This document shows, piece by piece, positions 45,461 through 55,563 of a stretch of 64,000 nucleotides of DNA; position 1 is the stretch's first letter, and every line of letters begins with the position of its first letter. Under the pieces are notes generated by a model. It ran no database searches. It was not told the origin of the DNA and saw nothing but the letters and a program-made list of their open reading frames with translations. Source of the stretch: an uncultured Pontibacter sp. (GTDB taxonomy: Bacteria; Bacteroidota; Bacteroidia; Cytophagales; Hymenobacteraceae). A program made the translations under genes and the position numbers. The stretch spans positions 124,001 to 188,000 of the forward strand of contig NZ_CANLMZ010000009.1 in assembly GCF_947492645.1 (NCBI RefSeq). The letters are read 5' to 3'.

Positions 45461-47030
45461 AAGCACCTCCTTTGGTTTTAAGTTGAGAAAGAGAGTCTGT
45501 AGGTTGATTTATACTTTGAGGCTGTTCCATTGAAATAGTTCTGTCTTCGGGCACATTGGTGTATGCCTGCAGTTGCTCGTCAATGGATGGTTTGGCTGTA
45601 TCTACAACAGGTTGCGGGTAGAGGCCCAGCCACAGCAGCGCCACCACCATCGGCACCATGATCAGCATTTCGCGGCCAGTAAGGTCGTGGATGATGTGGT
45701 CGGTGATGTTGTGGCCGTAGTATACTTTTTTAAGTATGCGAAGCGAGTAAGCCGTGGCCAGTACAATACCAATGGTGGCAAAAACCGTCAGCCAGTTATG
45801 CGCCTGCCAGCTGCCGATCAGGGTAAGAAATTCTGCTATAAAATTACCCAGTCCAGGTAACCCCAGCGAAGCCATCACAAATATTAAAGCGATCACACCC
45901 ATTTTAGGAGCCGTAGCCCAGAAGCCACCCATTTTCTCGATGTTGCGGGTATGGATGCGGTCATATAAAAAGCCGGCAAGTATAAAGAGTGCGCCGGTAC
46001 TTAACCCATGCGTGATCATCTGCATGACCACCCCCTGAAGTGCCAGTTCGTTAAAGGCAAAAACCCCAAGTATCACAAAGCCCATGTGGCTGACCGAAGT
46101 ATAGGCCACCAGTCGTTTGAGATCGGTTTGAGAGTAGGCGAGGAGGGCACCGTAAAGTATGCCAATCACGCCCAGCAGCATGGCCCAGGGCGCAAACTCC
46201 TGTGCTGCATCGGGGAAGAGTGGCAGCACAAAACGCAGCAAGCCATAGGCTCCGGTTTTTAAAAGCAATCCGGCAAGTATAACGCTACCAGCCGTAGGAG
46301 CCTGCGAGTGCGCATCGGGCAACCAGGAGTGAAAGGGCACCACCGGCAGCTTTACCAGGAAGGCCGCCAGGAACCCGAACATCAGCCACATACCCACAGC
46401 AGGGGAGAAGCTGGTGCCTAGTAACTCAAAGTAGTTGAAAGTATAGATCCCTGTATTGTTGGCATGTATAAAGTATAAACTCAGGATGGAGAGCAGCATG
46501 AGCAGTCCGCTGGCCTGGGTAAAGATAAAGAACTTAAAAGCTGCGTAGATCCTGTTCTCGTGGCCCCATATGCCAATGAGGAAGTACATCGGAATGAGCA
46601 TCACCTCCCAGAAAAAGTAAAAAAGGAACAAGTCCATAGTCAGGAACACGCCGGTGATACCAGCCAGCACCCACAGCAGGTTAAAATGAAAAAAGCCAAC
46701 TTTAGTGTAGATCTCGTTCCAGGACACCAGCACAGCCAGGGCACCGAGCAAAAATGTGAGCAGCAGCATGAGCAGGCTCAGTCCGTCCAGCGCCAGATCA
46801 AAACCAATACCCCATTGCGGCACCCACTCCATGTTCAGCTGAACCAGCCAGGCTCCTTGTTTCGTAGCTGCTGTGGCCGGCTCTGATAACCATAACCAGG
46901 CGGCAATGGCCAGGTTGGCAAGTATGGCCAGCAGCGAAATCCAGCGGGGCAGCAGGTCGTTTACCCTTCCGGAAAGCCAGGCAAGTATACCACCTGCCAT
47001 CAGTATCACGATCATCCAGAGAAGTATCAT
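45447..47030 (-). CDS. nuoM: NADH-quinone oxidoreductase subunit M
   Basis: Antiporter-like membrane subunit of 527 residues with about 14 helices. Signatures are YFFWEVMLIPMYFLIGIWG (conserved glutamate), KLPVVPFHSWLPDAHSQAPTAGSVILAGLLLKTGAYG and TDLKRLVAYTSVSHMGFV. A hydrophilic, Ser/Gln-rich C-terminal extension of about 35 residues follows the last helix. It overlaps nuoL by four bases (ATGA) and nuoN by 14 bases. Confidence 0.97.
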   Translation of the reverse strand: MILLWMIVILMAGGILAWLSGRVNDLLPRWISLLAILANLAIAAWLWLSEPATAATKQGAWLVQLNMEWVPQWGIGFDLALDGLSLLMLLLTFLLGALAVLVSWNEIYTKVGFFHFNLLWVLAGITGVFLTMDLFLFYFFWEVMLIPMYFLIGIWGHENRIYAAFKFFIFTQASGLLMLLSILSLYFIHANNTGIYTFNYFELLGTSFSPAVGMWLMFGFLAAFLVKLPVVPFHSWLPDAHSQAPTAGSVILAGLLLKTGAYGLLRFVLPLFPDAAQEFAPWAMLLGVIGILYGALLAYSQTDLKRLVAYTSVSHMGFVILGVFAFNELALQGVVMQMITHGLSTGALFILAGFLYDRIHTRNIEKMGGFWATAPKMGVIALIFVMASLGLPGLGNFIAEFLTLIGSWQAHNWLTVFATIGIVLATAYSLRILKKVYYGHNITDHIIHDLTGREMLIMVPMVVALLWLGLYPQPVVDTAKPSIDEQLQAYTNVPEDRTISMEQPQSINQPTDSLSQLKTKGGAYGLK

Positions 47031-48913
47031 AGCAGCAGACTTATAGTTACAATGAGCAGGGCACCCACCAGCACACCCAACATGTAGGTGCGCAGCATGC
47101 CGGTCTGGGTGCGGGCAAACAGGCTGTTAAGCCATTGGGTAAGGTTGGCAAAGCCGGTGTAGATCAAATCGATCGCGTCGTTGCGGTTTAGTTTGGACAG
47201 GTACACGTATGGTTGTACAAAAACCGCATCATACAGCGCATCAAAGCCCCAGCCTGAGTACCAGAAGCGGTGCATGGCCATGGCAAACCGGGAGTTCTCC
47301 ACGTTCTGCACCAGTTCCGGCTTTTTAAGGTAGAAAAGGTAAGCAATGTAAATACCTGCCAGCGCCACTACCGCTGCTACGATCTGGAAAATCCACTCGA
47401 TAGTTGATAATCCCTCATCGATCACAATAACAGGCAGAACCGGCTCCAGGTAATTGGTAAATAACGTGAAGTGGGCAAAGTTGTGCGGCAGTTCTATAAA
47501 GCCACCAATCACCGAAAGAATAGCCAGCACCACCAGGGGCATTTTCATCCAGAAACCGGGCATGTGGCTGATGTGCGTTTTTTCTTCGCCGAAGAAGGTG
47601 ATAAACACCATCCGGAAAGTATAAATGGAGGTAACAAATGCACCCAGTAAGGCAGCAATATAAAGTATAACACTACCCCGTTCACCGGCCAGCCCGAGCC
47701 ACAGGATCTGATCTTTGCTGTAAAAGCCTGCACTAATTAACGGTACTGCTGCCAGCGAGGCAGAGCCGATCAGGAAGGTCCAGAACACGACTGGCATTTT
47801 GTGCCGCAAGCCACCCATTTTAAACATGTCGTGCTCGTGGTGTAAAGCCATGATGACAGCTCCTGCTCCAAGGAACAGCAGCGCTTTAAAGAAGGCGTGA
47901 ATCATAAAATGGAACACAGCCGCTGACCAGGCACCCACACCCAATGCAAGGAACATATACCCGATCTGGCTGATGGTAGAGTAGGCGAGTACCCGTTTCA
48001 GGTCATTTTGGGTGAGTGCGGTGAAGCCGGCAATGAGCAAGGTGGCCGCACCTATAAACGCGACTACCATTTGCGCTGTAGGAGCCAGTTCGAACAGTAC
48101 ATACATTCTGGATATTAAGTATACACCTGCCGTTACCATAGTGGCTGCATGTATAAGTGCACTAACAGGAGAGGGACCAGCCATGGCATCGGGCAACCAG
48201 GTTTGCAGCGGTAGCTGTGCCGATTTACCCACCGCGCCGCCTACCAGCAACAGCGCCACCAAAACCGCCGTTTGTGAACCAACCGACCAGGTTTGTGGTG
48301 CCTGCGTCAGTATCTCCTGGATGTTTAACGTGCCAAAGTGCTGGAACAATAAAAACAGGGCAAAGGCCATGGCAGTATCACCTACACGTGTAATGATAAA
48401 GGCTTTTCGGGCAGCATACCCGTTGGCAAGCTCCCGGTACCAGAACCCGATCAGTAGAAAGCTGCACAAGCCGACACCTTCCCAGCCTAAGTATAAAAGC
48501 ACCAGGTTATCGGCCATAACCAGCACCAGCATGGCGCATACAAACAGGTTCATGCTGGCGAAGAAGCGGGAGTAATCAGCATCCTCGGCCATGAACTCAG
48601 CGGAGTATAAATGAATTAAAAATCCGACAAATGTGATGACGAAAATGAACACTAAGGTAAGCGCATCTACATGGAAGGAAATGCCTGGACTTAGCCCCGC
48701 CACACTAAACCATTGCCATACCTGCTGCTCATACATGGCAGCGCCATCACTCAAAAACTGAATGCCCAGAAGTATGGTGAGTACTGCAGAGATGCCTACA
48801 CTACCTGCTCCTATTACAGGCACAAGTACACGTGGCAACCTCAGGCCGAAAAGTATAAGCAAGGTTGCACCCAAAAGGGGCAGGGCGGGAATGAGCCAGA
48901 TCAGGTTTTCCAT
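47027..48913 (-). CDS. nuoL: NADH-quinone oxidoreductase subunit L
   Basis: Distal antiporter-like subunit of 628 residues with about 16 helices, including the long lateral helix region near the C-terminus. Motifs: LLYLGWEGVGLCSFLLIGFW, KSAQLPLQTWLPDAMAGPSPVSALIHAATMVTAGVYLI, and NDLKRVLAYSTISQIGYMFLALG. It overlaps nuoM by four bases and starts four bases after nuoK. Confidence 0.97.
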   Translation of the reverse strand: MENLIWLIPALPLLGATLLILFGLRLPRVLVPVIGAGSVGISAVLTILLGIQFLSDGAAMYEQQVWQWFSVAGLSPGISFHVDALTLVFIFVITFVGFLIHLYSAEFMAEDADYSRFFASMNLFVCAMLVLVMADNLVLLYLGWEGVGLCSFLLIGFWYRELANGYAARKAFIITRVGDTAMAFALFLLFQHFGTLNIQEILTQAPQTWSVGSQTAVLVALLLVGGAVGKSAQLPLQTWLPDAMAGPSPVSALIHAATMVTAGVYLISRMYVLFELAPTAQMVVAFIGAATLLIAGFTALTQNDLKRVLAYSTISQIGYMFLALGVGAWSAAVFHFMIHAFFKALLFLGAGAVIMALHHEHDMFKMGGLRHKMPVVFWTFLIGSASLAAVPLISAGFYSKDQILWLGLAGERGSVILYIAALLGAFVTSIYTFRMVFITFFGEEKTHISHMPGFWMKMPLVVLAILSVIGGFIELPHNFAHFTLFTNYLEPVLPVIVIDEGLSTIEWIFQIVAAVVALAGIYIAYLFYLKKPELVQNVENSRFAMAMHRFWYSGWGFDALYDAVFVQPYVYLSKLNRNDAIDLIYTGFANLTQWLNSLFARTQTGMLRTYMLGVLVGALLIVTISLLL

Positions 48914-48917
48914 AGCG

Positions 48918-49226
48918 TTATCCTTTCATTCTGCTTGCGGCATCGCTGTCCAAGGTTTTTAACTGGTGATACAACTGAAGTATAAGTGCCAGGCCCACAG
49001 ACACCTCTGCAGCGGCCATCGTCAATATGAAAATGAACATGACCTGCCCGTCTGGCTGCGCCCAATGCATACCTGCCACGATAAAGGCAAGTCCGGCTGC
49101 ATTTAGCATGATTTCTACTGAGATGAGCATAAAGATGATGTTGCGCCGGATGAGCACACTTATCAGCCCAAGTATAAAAAGTATAGCTGCCAACAGCAGT
49201 CCGGCTTCCAGGGTTACTCCGTTCAT
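48918..49226 (-). CDS. nuoK: NADH-quinone oxidoreductase subunit K
   Basis: Small three-helix membrane subunit. The ATG at 49226 gives 102 residues, the family length, starting [20 protein letters not shown]. An open frame extends 33 codons further into nuoJ but adds no family sequence. The conserved glutamates lie in [17 protein letters not shown] and [14 protein letters not shown]. The start overlaps the nuoJ stop (ATGA). Confidence 0.96.
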   Translation of the reverse strand: MNGVTLEAGLLLAAILFILGLISVLIRRNIIFMLISVEIMLNAAGLAFIVAGMHWAQPDGQVMFIFILTMAAAEVSVGLALILQLYHQLKTLDSDAASRMKG

Positions 49227-49753
49227 TGTGCGGCCTCCTTCTCCAAAAAGCGGTGAATAACTTTTTTCTTCTGACGACCCAAATGATATGCCCCTACGAT
49301 ACCGGCCATCAGCAACATGCCGCACAGCTGTACGCCCAGCATGTAAGGACCATACAGCGCAATACCTACTTCCCGGGCATCGACAGCAGCTACGGTAGAG
49401 GCAGGCATATCAGAAGCGGTAAAGATGTAGATCAGCTCGGCCAGCAGCACCAGCGAAAGTATGGCCGGGCCTACCCAGATACGGGGTTTCAGCCACTCTT
49501 CCTCTGTCTTTACAGAGTCAGCATTCAGGTTGAGCATCATGATCACAAAGATGATGAGCACCACAATGGCTCCGGCGTAGATGATGATCTCGAGGGCAGC
49601 CATAAAGGGAGCGCCCAGCGTGAAGAACACCACCGAGATTGCCAGAAAGGAAACCACGAGGTAGAGCAGCGCGTGAATCATATTGTACCTGGTGATGACC
49701 ATGATGGTGGCTAGTATGGCAACAGCGGCCGCGATATAGAATGTCAGTTCCAT
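49223..49753 (-). CDS. nuoJ: NADH-quinone oxidoreductase subunit J
   Basis: Five-helix membrane subunit, 176 residues. Helix three carries the characteristic glycine/tyrosine pattern [23 protein letters not shown], which contains the pi-bulge region in known structures. A hydrophilic C-terminus ends [17 protein letters not shown]. It overlaps nuoK by four bases and follows nuoI by six bases. Confidence 0.96.
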   Translation of the reverse strand: MELTFYIAAAVAILATIMVITRYNMIHALLYLVVSFLAISVVFFTLGAPFMAALEIIIYAGAIVVLIIFVIMMLNLNADSVKTEEEWLKPRIWVGPAILSLVLLAELIYIFTASDMPASTVAAVDAREVGIALYGPYMLGVQLCGMLLMAGIVGAYHLGRQKKKVIHRFLEKEAAQ

Positions 49754-49759
49754 GGCGTG

Positions 49760-50275
49760 TTAGGGTAATAAGCTTTTGATATCTACTGGTGGTGCTTCGT
49801 TTTCGGCCTCGCCTTTGTCTTTTCCGCCGATGGCCATGCCGGCTACTTTGTAGTAGTTGTAGCCGTGGTACTTGCCTTCGCCGTTTATGAGCAGGTCTGG
49901 CTTCTCGTACACCAGGTTCTGGCGGTTATATTCTCCCATTTCAAAGTCTGGTATAAGCTGAATGGCATACGTAGGGCAGGCCTCTTCGCAGAAACCGCAG
50001 AAAATGCAGCGTGAAAAGTTTATCTGGAAAAACTCCGGGTAGCGCCGTCCTGTCGGATCTTCTGTGGCTTGCAGGGCTATGCAATCCACGGGGCAGGCAG
50101 CAGCGCACAGGTTGCAGGCCACGCAGCGTTCACCACCATCGGGGTCGCGGGTAAGTACAATGCGGCCTCGCCAGCGGGGTGGCAGGTAGTTTTTCTTTTC
50201 GGGATATTCGATGGTATCACGCTTGTGGAAAGCATGCAAAAACGTGAGCCACATGGTACGCAGTAAACTAAACAT
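49760..50275 (-). CDS. nuoI: NADH-quinone oxidoreductase subunit I
   Basis: Electron-transfer subunit with two [4Fe-4S] clusters (N6a, N6b) leading to N2. In 171 residues the two ferredoxin motifs are [15 protein letters not shown] and [17 protein letters not shown]. The N-terminal amphipathic region ([10 protein letters not shown]) anchors it to the membrane arm. About 330 bases with palindromic repeats separate it from nuoH, the largest gap between complex I genes apart from the one holding the DUF4242 gene. Confidence 0.97.
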   Translation of the reverse strand: MFSLLRTMWLTFLHAFHKRDTIEYPEKKNYLPPRWRGRIVLTRDPDGGERCVACNLCAAACPVDCIALQATEDPTGRRYPEFFQINFSRCIFCGFCEEACPTYAIQLIPDFEMGEYNRQNLVYEKPDLLINGEGKYHGYNYYKVAGMAIGGKDKGEAENEAPPVDIKSLLP

Positions 50276-50606
50276 ATTCCTGCTCCTTTCTTTAAAATAC
50301 TATTTCAAATTGTCCCCTCAAGGGGACACTCTATGCTATTACTTTAGCCAAAGTATAGGTTTCATAGCCTTAGTCGTCGCGCGGACAGGTCGCGACCTGT
50401 CCCTACGAAGGTGTAAACCTCCCCCTAACTTCTCCAAGGAGGCAGGGCTGTTGCTCTTTTTGTCATTTCGAATGCAATGAGAAATCTGGAGCCTTTCATA
50501 ACCCCGAAATAATTCAGATTTCTCGCTTTGCTCGAAATGACAACCTTATACTGTTTGCTCATTCACATACTCTCTAACTCCTAAACTCTCTAATTTACAA
50601 ACTCCT
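50276..50606. repeat. cluster of palindromic extragenic repeats inside the nuo operon
   Basis: Three palindromic units occur in the nuoH-nuoI gap. A short one reads GTCCCCT-caa-GGGGAC. A second is GACAGGTCGCGACCTGTC near 50380-50400. The third is a pair of inverted copies, TGTCATTTCGAATGCAATG at about 50460 and the complement of CTTTGCTCGAAATGACA at about 50526, closing a large hairpin. They look like dispersed extragenic repeats of the kind common in Bacteroidota. No gene is seen. Confidence 0.8.
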
Positions 50607-51569
50607 TTACTCTCCCAGCCACAACAACACACCACCCGTCACCAGCAGATTCAAGAGCGTGAGGGGCAGCAGTATTTTCCAGCCGTACTCCATTAACTGG
50701 TCGTAGCGGGGGCGTGGAAGAGAGGCGCGGAGAAGTATAAACAGGCAAATGAATGCGAATACCTTAAGTATAAACCACACAATGGGTGGCAGAAAATCGG
50801 GGCCGAGCCAGCCGCCAAAGTATAGCGTTACCACCATGCAGGAGATTAGCGTGATGCCCAGGTACTCACCGATAAAGAAGATGCCGAACTTCATGCCCGA
50901 ATATTCGGAGTGGAAGCCAGCGATCAGCTCACTTTCTGCCTCTGGTATGTCGAAGGGCAGGCGGTGCGTTTCGGCTATTCCGGCTATAAAAAAGATGATG
51001 AAACCCAGAAGCTGTGGAATAAAGAACCACATGCCCCGCTGCGCCTCTACAATCTCACTCAGATTAAACGAACCGGCCATCAGCACCACACCCATCAGCG
51101 ACAACCCCATGAACACTTCGTATGAGATCATCTGCGCGGCGCCACGCATGGCACCCAACAAACTATACTTGTTATTCGAAGCCCAGCCACCTAGTATGAT
51201 ACTATAAGCACCCATCGAAGAAGCAGCCAGAAAAAACAACAAGCCAATATTCAAATCTGCCACCACAATGCCCGGTGCAAAGGGTATCACCGCAAATGCC
51301 AGCAGCACAGAGGCCATGACAATAGCGGGAGCTACCACAAACACAGGCTTATCGGCAAATGGTGGAACCCAGTCTTGCTTAAAAAATAGCTTTAATGAGT
51401 CTGCGAGTACAATGAATAAACCAAACGGGCCAGCTCTGTTAGGGCCATAGCGATCCTGCCAAAGCGCCAGCATACGCCGCTCTATCCAGATGAGCCCAGC
51501 CGCCACGTTCAGTAGCGCGAAGAGCACTCCGCCGATAATCAGGAGATAGGTTGAGGTTGCTTCTTCCAT
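50607..51569 (-). CDS. nuoH: NADH-quinone oxidoreductase subunit H
   Basis: Membrane subunit that forms the quinone chamber with NuoB and NuoD. 320 residues with about eight helices. Motifs are IERRMLALWQDRYGPNRAGPFGLF, and AETHRLPFDIPEAESELIAGFHSEYSGMKFGIFF (conserved acidic loop), then RASLPRPRYDQLMEYGWKILLPL. Its start overlaps the end of nuoG by 31 bases. The gap to nuoI is unusually large. Confidence 0.97.
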   Translation of the reverse strand: MEEATSTYLLIIGGVLFALLNVAAGLIWIERRMLALWQDRYGPNRAGPFGLFIVLADSLKLFFKQDWVPPFADKPVFVVAPAIVMASVLLAFAVIPFAPGIVVADLNIGLLFFLAASSMGAYSIILGGWASNNKYSLLGAMRGAAQMISYEVFMGLSLMGVVLMAGSFNLSEIVEAQRGMWFFIPQLLGFIIFFIAGIAETHRLPFDIPEAESELIAGFHSEYSGMKFGIFFIGEYLGITLISCMVVTLYFGGWLGPDFLPPIVWFILKVFAFICLFILLRASLPRPRYDQLMEYGWKILLPLTLLNLLVTGGVLLWLGE

Positions 51570-54298
51570 GATATTTCCCTATTTAATATGCCCCAGGCCG
51601 GCAAGGCCGAAAAAGGTAAGCCAGGCAAGCCAATCGGTAATCCTGCTGCTCCCTGAGCTACAAATGAGCTGGTTTTTACAGGCAGCTGGTACACCTGCTC
51701 TTCAATCTTAAATGTTAGCGTTTCACCCTCTGCCAGTTTCATTTCCTGCGCATCGTGGCTGTTTAGCAGCACATATGGCTCCGGTGCACGTTCCATAATG
51801 CCTTTGGTGTGAATACTTAGTTCCTCTGAGCCGAAGGTATGGTAAAGCGGCACCATGAACAGGTGCCCGTCCAGCGGCAGGAAGTGCTGCGGTGCTTCTT
51901 GGAAGTATGTGCTCCTGCTTTGCAGCTGAGGCTTGATCAATCTTGTTCCAGGGTCGCCACCTTTTAACGGCCCGCCGATCTCCAACTGGTACTTGTTTGT
52001 AGATTGTATGGAGTTCCACCCCGGAGACCAGAAGAACGGAATGATGGATGAAGGTGGCTGACCTTTGTAGCCCTCCATGGTAAAGCTCAGCGGAGAGTCA
52101 GGATCTTCGGCTGGCTTGGGCTCGCTTACATTGGTTACAGCATTGGTGGCGGTGCGCCCGCTAATCCGATGTGAAGCTCTTGGTATTTTCTGCCCGGCTA
52201 TCCTGAACTCAGCAGGGGGTGTAATGCCCTCTACACCACGTAGGTTAGGGTGTGCTACGACCATGGCCGGCAACAGGTCATCGAAGGTTTCCCAGCCACG
52301 CATGTGCTGGTGATGCACCTGGTCGCCGAGTTGCATCAACCAGCGCCAGCTTTCCTGTATGTCTTCGGTGGTAGGGTATACTTGGTAAAAGCGCTGTGCG
52401 CGGCCTTCGTTGTTTACCAGCGTACCATCAGATTCTGCAAAAGAGCCAGCTGCGAAAAGTATGTCTGCCCGCTCTGTGGTTTTGTTATGCAGGGAATCGA
52501 GTACGATTACGTTTTTACACTTGTCGAAGAATCGGTTTACCTGTGCAGTACTTGCCCTGCGGTAGAGGTCATTTTCAAGTATAATCACCGTGTCAGTATA
52601 ACCGTTATCAATAGCATCGAAGGCAGATTCCAGTCTGTGGCCGCCCAGCATATCTAGCCCCAGGCTGTTACATTCTGGTGCTGTGAGCATGATGCCTGCA
52701 TCTTTACCTTTTGCCTTCAGTACATTGGCAATGTTAGCAGCAGCTTTTATGATGCTTTCACGGCCGCCATGGGTGCCGGAAATAACTGCCGGTTTTTGTG
52801 CTTGAAGCAGAGCATTGGCAATCTGGTTAGCCATTCTTACTGTTTGCTCTGTTACATCGTGCACGCTTATCTCCTCCCCGGCAATAATGCTGGCTACTAT
52901 AAAGCCTAGCCGGGCAATTTCAGCAGGAGTGGAATTGAAGGTTTCGGTGGCAATCTCATCCAGTTTCGTAGGTTGGAAAGAGGCTATGAATAGTGGACCT
53001 TTCCGGTCCTGCACCAGCTCCCGCACCGCTGCATCCTGCCATATCGGGAAACCTGCTTTAGGCACTTCTTCCATTATCGGCTGCTGCCTTACCGACTGCC
53101 TTACAGCCAGGTCCAGCATAGGTGCGGTGTTGGTCAGGTCTTCGCCAAGTATAAATACGGCATCGCAATGCTCTACTTCTCTCAAAGAAAGTATGTGGGC
53201 ATCGGTAGTTTGCAGTACCTCCAGGTTAAACTCCACAAGGTCGTGCTCCGGCTCCGAAAATCCCTGATAGAAATGCTCTTCGCCTACTAAAGTTTTTAAA
53301 GCAAAGTTGGATTCTAAGGAAGCGCGTGGAGAACCAATTCCGATCACCTTACCGCTGCGAATCATCTTTGCGGCTTCCTCCAGAGCTACATGTTGGGAGG
53401 TGGCTTCAGGTAGTTGGCTTCTCACTAAAGGTTTACGGATACGGCTGGCGCTGTTCACAAACTCATAGCCAAAGCGGCCGCGGTCGCAAAGGAAGTAGCC
53501 ATTCACTTCTCCGTTATAACGGGTGGTGATGCTGCGCAAGGTGCCGTACCGTTCGCCGGCACTCGTGTTACAACCCAGGCTGCAATGCTGGCAGATAGAA
53601 GGAGCAGAGGTAAGATCCCATTTGCGGGTATAGTGCTGTTTAAGGGTTTTATCTGTGAAAACACCGGTAGGGCATACTTCTGCCAGGTTACCGCTGAATT
53701 CACTCTCCAGTACCCCATCTTCGTGGCGACCAAAGTATAAATGGTTGTGTGCCGCAAATACATCCAGGTCTTTTCCGCCGGCATAGTCTTTATAGTAGCG
53801 CACGCAGCGGTAGCATTGGATGCAGCGGTTCATCTCATGGTTCAGGAAGGGGCCCAGGTATTGGTTGCGGTAAGTGCGTTTTTCAAACGTATACTTGCGA
53901 TAAGCGTGACCTGTCATCACAGTCATATCCTGCAGGTGGCAGGCTCCTCCTTCGTCGCACACAGCGCAATCGTGGGGGTGGTTGGTCATGAGCCAGCCGA
54001 TGATATGGTTCCGGAATTCTTTCGCTTGTATATTCTGGATGGAGATACGCATGCCTTCCCGCACCGGCTCCATGCACGACATCATCAGTCTGCCAACGGT
54101 ATCATTCTCGTCCTTAAATACCTTTACAGCACATTGGCGACATGCGCCTACAGAACCCATAGCAGGGTGCCAGCAAAAGTATGGCAGGTCTTCGCCCAGG
54201 CCCAGGCAGGCCTCCAGTAGATTCTTGCCAGTCTTTACTTGAAAAGGTTTGTCGTCTATATAGATCGTTACATTAGGTGCTACTGCTTCCATGGACAT
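51539..54298 (-). CDS. nuoG: NADH-quinone oxidoreductase subunit G
   Basis: Large iron-sulphur subunit of the NADH module, 919 residues. The N-terminal [2Fe-2S] domain has CWHPAMGSVGACRQC, and the next cluster region has HDCAVCDEGGACHLQD. Then come CIQCYRCVRYY and a CQHCSLGCNTSAGER site, followed by a molybdopterin-oxidoreductase-like domain that in complex I has no cofactor. The C-terminal 150 residues resemble a formate-dehydrogenase dinucleotide-binding domain. It overlaps nuoF by 19 bases and nuoH by 31 bases. Confidence 0.96.
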   Translation of the reverse strand: MSMEAVAPNVTIYIDDKPFQVKTGKNLLEACLGLGEDLPYFCWHPAMGSVGACRQCAVKVFKDENDTVGRLMMSCMEPVREGMRISIQNIQAKEFRNHIIGWLMTNHPHDCAVCDEGGACHLQDMTVMTGHAYRKYTFEKRTYRNQYLGPFLNHEMNRCIQCYRCVRYYKDYAGGKDLDVFAAHNHLYFGRHEDGVLESEFSGNLAEVCPTGVFTDKTLKQHYTRKWDLTSAPSICQHCSLGCNTSAGERYGTLRSITTRYNGEVNGYFLCDRGRFGYEFVNSASRIRKPLVRSQLPEATSQHVALEEAAKMIRSGKVIGIGSPRASLESNFALKTLVGEEHFYQGFSEPEHDLVEFNLEVLQTTDAHILSLREVEHCDAVFILGEDLTNTAPMLDLAVRQSVRQQPIMEEVPKAGFPIWQDAAVRELVQDRKGPLFIASFQPTKLDEIATETFNSTPAEIARLGFIVASIIAGEEISVHDVTEQTVRMANQIANALLQAQKPAVISGTHGGRESIIKAAANIANVLKAKGKDAGIMLTAPECNSLGLDMLGGHRLESAFDAIDNGYTDTVIILENDLYRRASTAQVNRFFDKCKNVIVLDSLHNKTTERADILFAAGSFAESDGTLVNNEGRAQRFYQVYPTTEDIQESWRWLMQLGDQVHHQHMRGWETFDDLLPAMVVAHPNLRGVEGITPPAEFRIAGQKIPRASHRISGRTATNAVTNVSEPKPAEDPDSPLSFTMEGYKGQPPSSIIPFFWSPGWNSIQSTNKYQLEIGGPLKGGDPGTRLIKPQLQSRSTYFQEAPQHFLPLDGHLFMVPLYHTFGSEELSIHTKGIMERAPEPYVLLNSHDAQEMKLAEGETLTFKIEEQVYQLPVKTSSFVAQGAAGLPIGLPGLPFSALPAWGILNREISWKKQPQPIS

Positions 54299-55560
54299 CT
54301 TTTTTCTGTGATATGCCGTTCAAAATCAGCTCTGAAGTATTTAAGGGCGCTTTGCAGGGGCTCCATCGCGCCGGGAGCCAGAGCACAAAAGGTATTGCCA
54401 GGGCCCAGGTATTGGGTATGAAACTCCAGGATTTTCATGTGTTCCGGCTGGCCCTTGCCACGCTCCATGGCTCTTAATATTTTCTCTACCCAAGGCAAAC
54501 CCTCGCGACAGGGTGTACAGAAGCCGCACGACTCCTGCGCAAAGAAGTGTTGCAGGTTCAGCACAAAGCCAACAGGGCAGGTTTTATCATCCAGGATGAT
54601 CATAGTGCCAGTACCCATGCGGCTGCCTACTTTGGCCACAGAGGCATAGTCCATTTTCACATCCAGGTGCTCTTCTACCAGGAAGTCTGTTGATGCGCCG
54701 CCGGGTAGCAATCCCCTGAACTTAAGGCCGTCCTTCATGCCGCCGGCATACTCTTCCAGGAGCTCCCGCACGGTTACCCCCATGGGAAGTTCCCACACGC
54801 CCGGCCGTTTTACTTTGCCGCTGATGCCGTAGATCTTGGTGCCTGCATCTTCGCTCTGGCTTAGACTTTTAAACCATTCGGCACCTTTATTTACAATGTG
54901 GGGCAGGCAGCAGAGGGTTTCTACGTTGTTTACAATAGTTGGCCGACCATACAAACCACTCACCTGCGGAAAAGGCGGCTTGGCTCTTGGGTTTGCTCGT
55001 TTACCTTCGAGGGCATTTAGCAAGGCCGTTTCTTCGCCGCACATGTAGCGCCCCACCCCGGTGTGCAGGTGCATGTCTAGCGTATAGCCGCTGCCAAGTA
55101 TGTTTTCGCCTAAGTAGCCTGCTTCGTACGCTTCTGCTATGGCTTTGCGTATTTCGCTGGCTGCCAGTTTGTAGGCCCAGCGCAGGAACACGTAGGAAAT
55201 GTTGGCTTGAATGGCAAACGCCGCCACAATCATTCCTTCTATTAATTGATGCGGATTGCCCTCCAGCAGCAGGCGGTCCTTAAAGGTGCCTGGTTCCATT
55301 TCGTCAGCGTTGGCTACGAGGTATTTCGGGCCCGGCACATCCATCGGTACAAAGCTCCACTTCATGCCCGTACCAAAACCGGCACCACCGCGCCCTTTCA
55401 GGTTGGAGGCTTTTACCAGATCCGTTACCTCGGCCGGTGTCATTTGCTTCAGTACCTTACGCACCGACTCATAGCCGCCCACACGCTCATACTCTTTTAA
55501 GCTGAGGGGCTGCCTGCCTGCTACAATATGTTGGGTTAGGGGTGTTTCCATGGTAGCCAT
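54280..55560 (-). CDS. nuoF: NADH-quinone oxidoreductase subunit F
   Basis: NADH- and FMN-binding subunit that starts electron transfer. In 426 residues: the nucleotide loop LKGRGGAGFGTGMKWSFVP, FMN-contact region LVANADEMEPGTFKDR, YMCGEETALLNALEGKRANPRAKPPFP, and the [4Fe-4S] site ESCGFCTPCREG. It follows nuoE after three bases and overlaps nuoG by 19 bases. Confidence 0.97.
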   Translation of the reverse strand: MATMETPLTQHIVAGRQPLSLKEYERVGGYESVRKVLKQMTPAEVTDLVKASNLKGRGGAGFGTGMKWSFVPMDVPGPKYLVANADEMEPGTFKDRLLLEGNPHQLIEGMIVAAFAIQANISYVFLRWAYKLAASEIRKAIAEAYEAGYLGENILGSGYTLDMHLHTGVGRYMCGEETALLNALEGKRANPRAKPPFPQVSGLYGRPTIVNNVETLCCLPHIVNKGAEWFKSLSQSEDAGTKIYGISGKVKRPGVWELPMGVTVRELLEEYAGGMKDGLKFRGLLPGGASTDFLVEEHLDVKMDYASVAKVGSRMGTGTMIILDDKTCPVGFVLNLQHFFAQESCGFCTPCREGLPWVEKILRAMERGKGQPEHMKILEFHTQYLGPGNTFCALAPGAMEPLQSALKYFRADFERHITEKRCPWKQ

Positions 55561-55563
55561 ATG

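Noticed and set aside
48012..48575. 187-codon plus-strand frame
   Set aside because: Antisense shadow of nuoL, which has full family motifs in the other strand.
49227..49325. N-terminal extension of nuoK
   Set aside because: The extra 33 codons lie in nuoJ in another frame and are hydrophilic, while the family starts at MNGVTLEAG.
51539..51569. Frameshift between nuoG and nuoH
   Set aside because: The 31-base overlap leaves both products complete with intact family ends, so it is a normal gene overlap.
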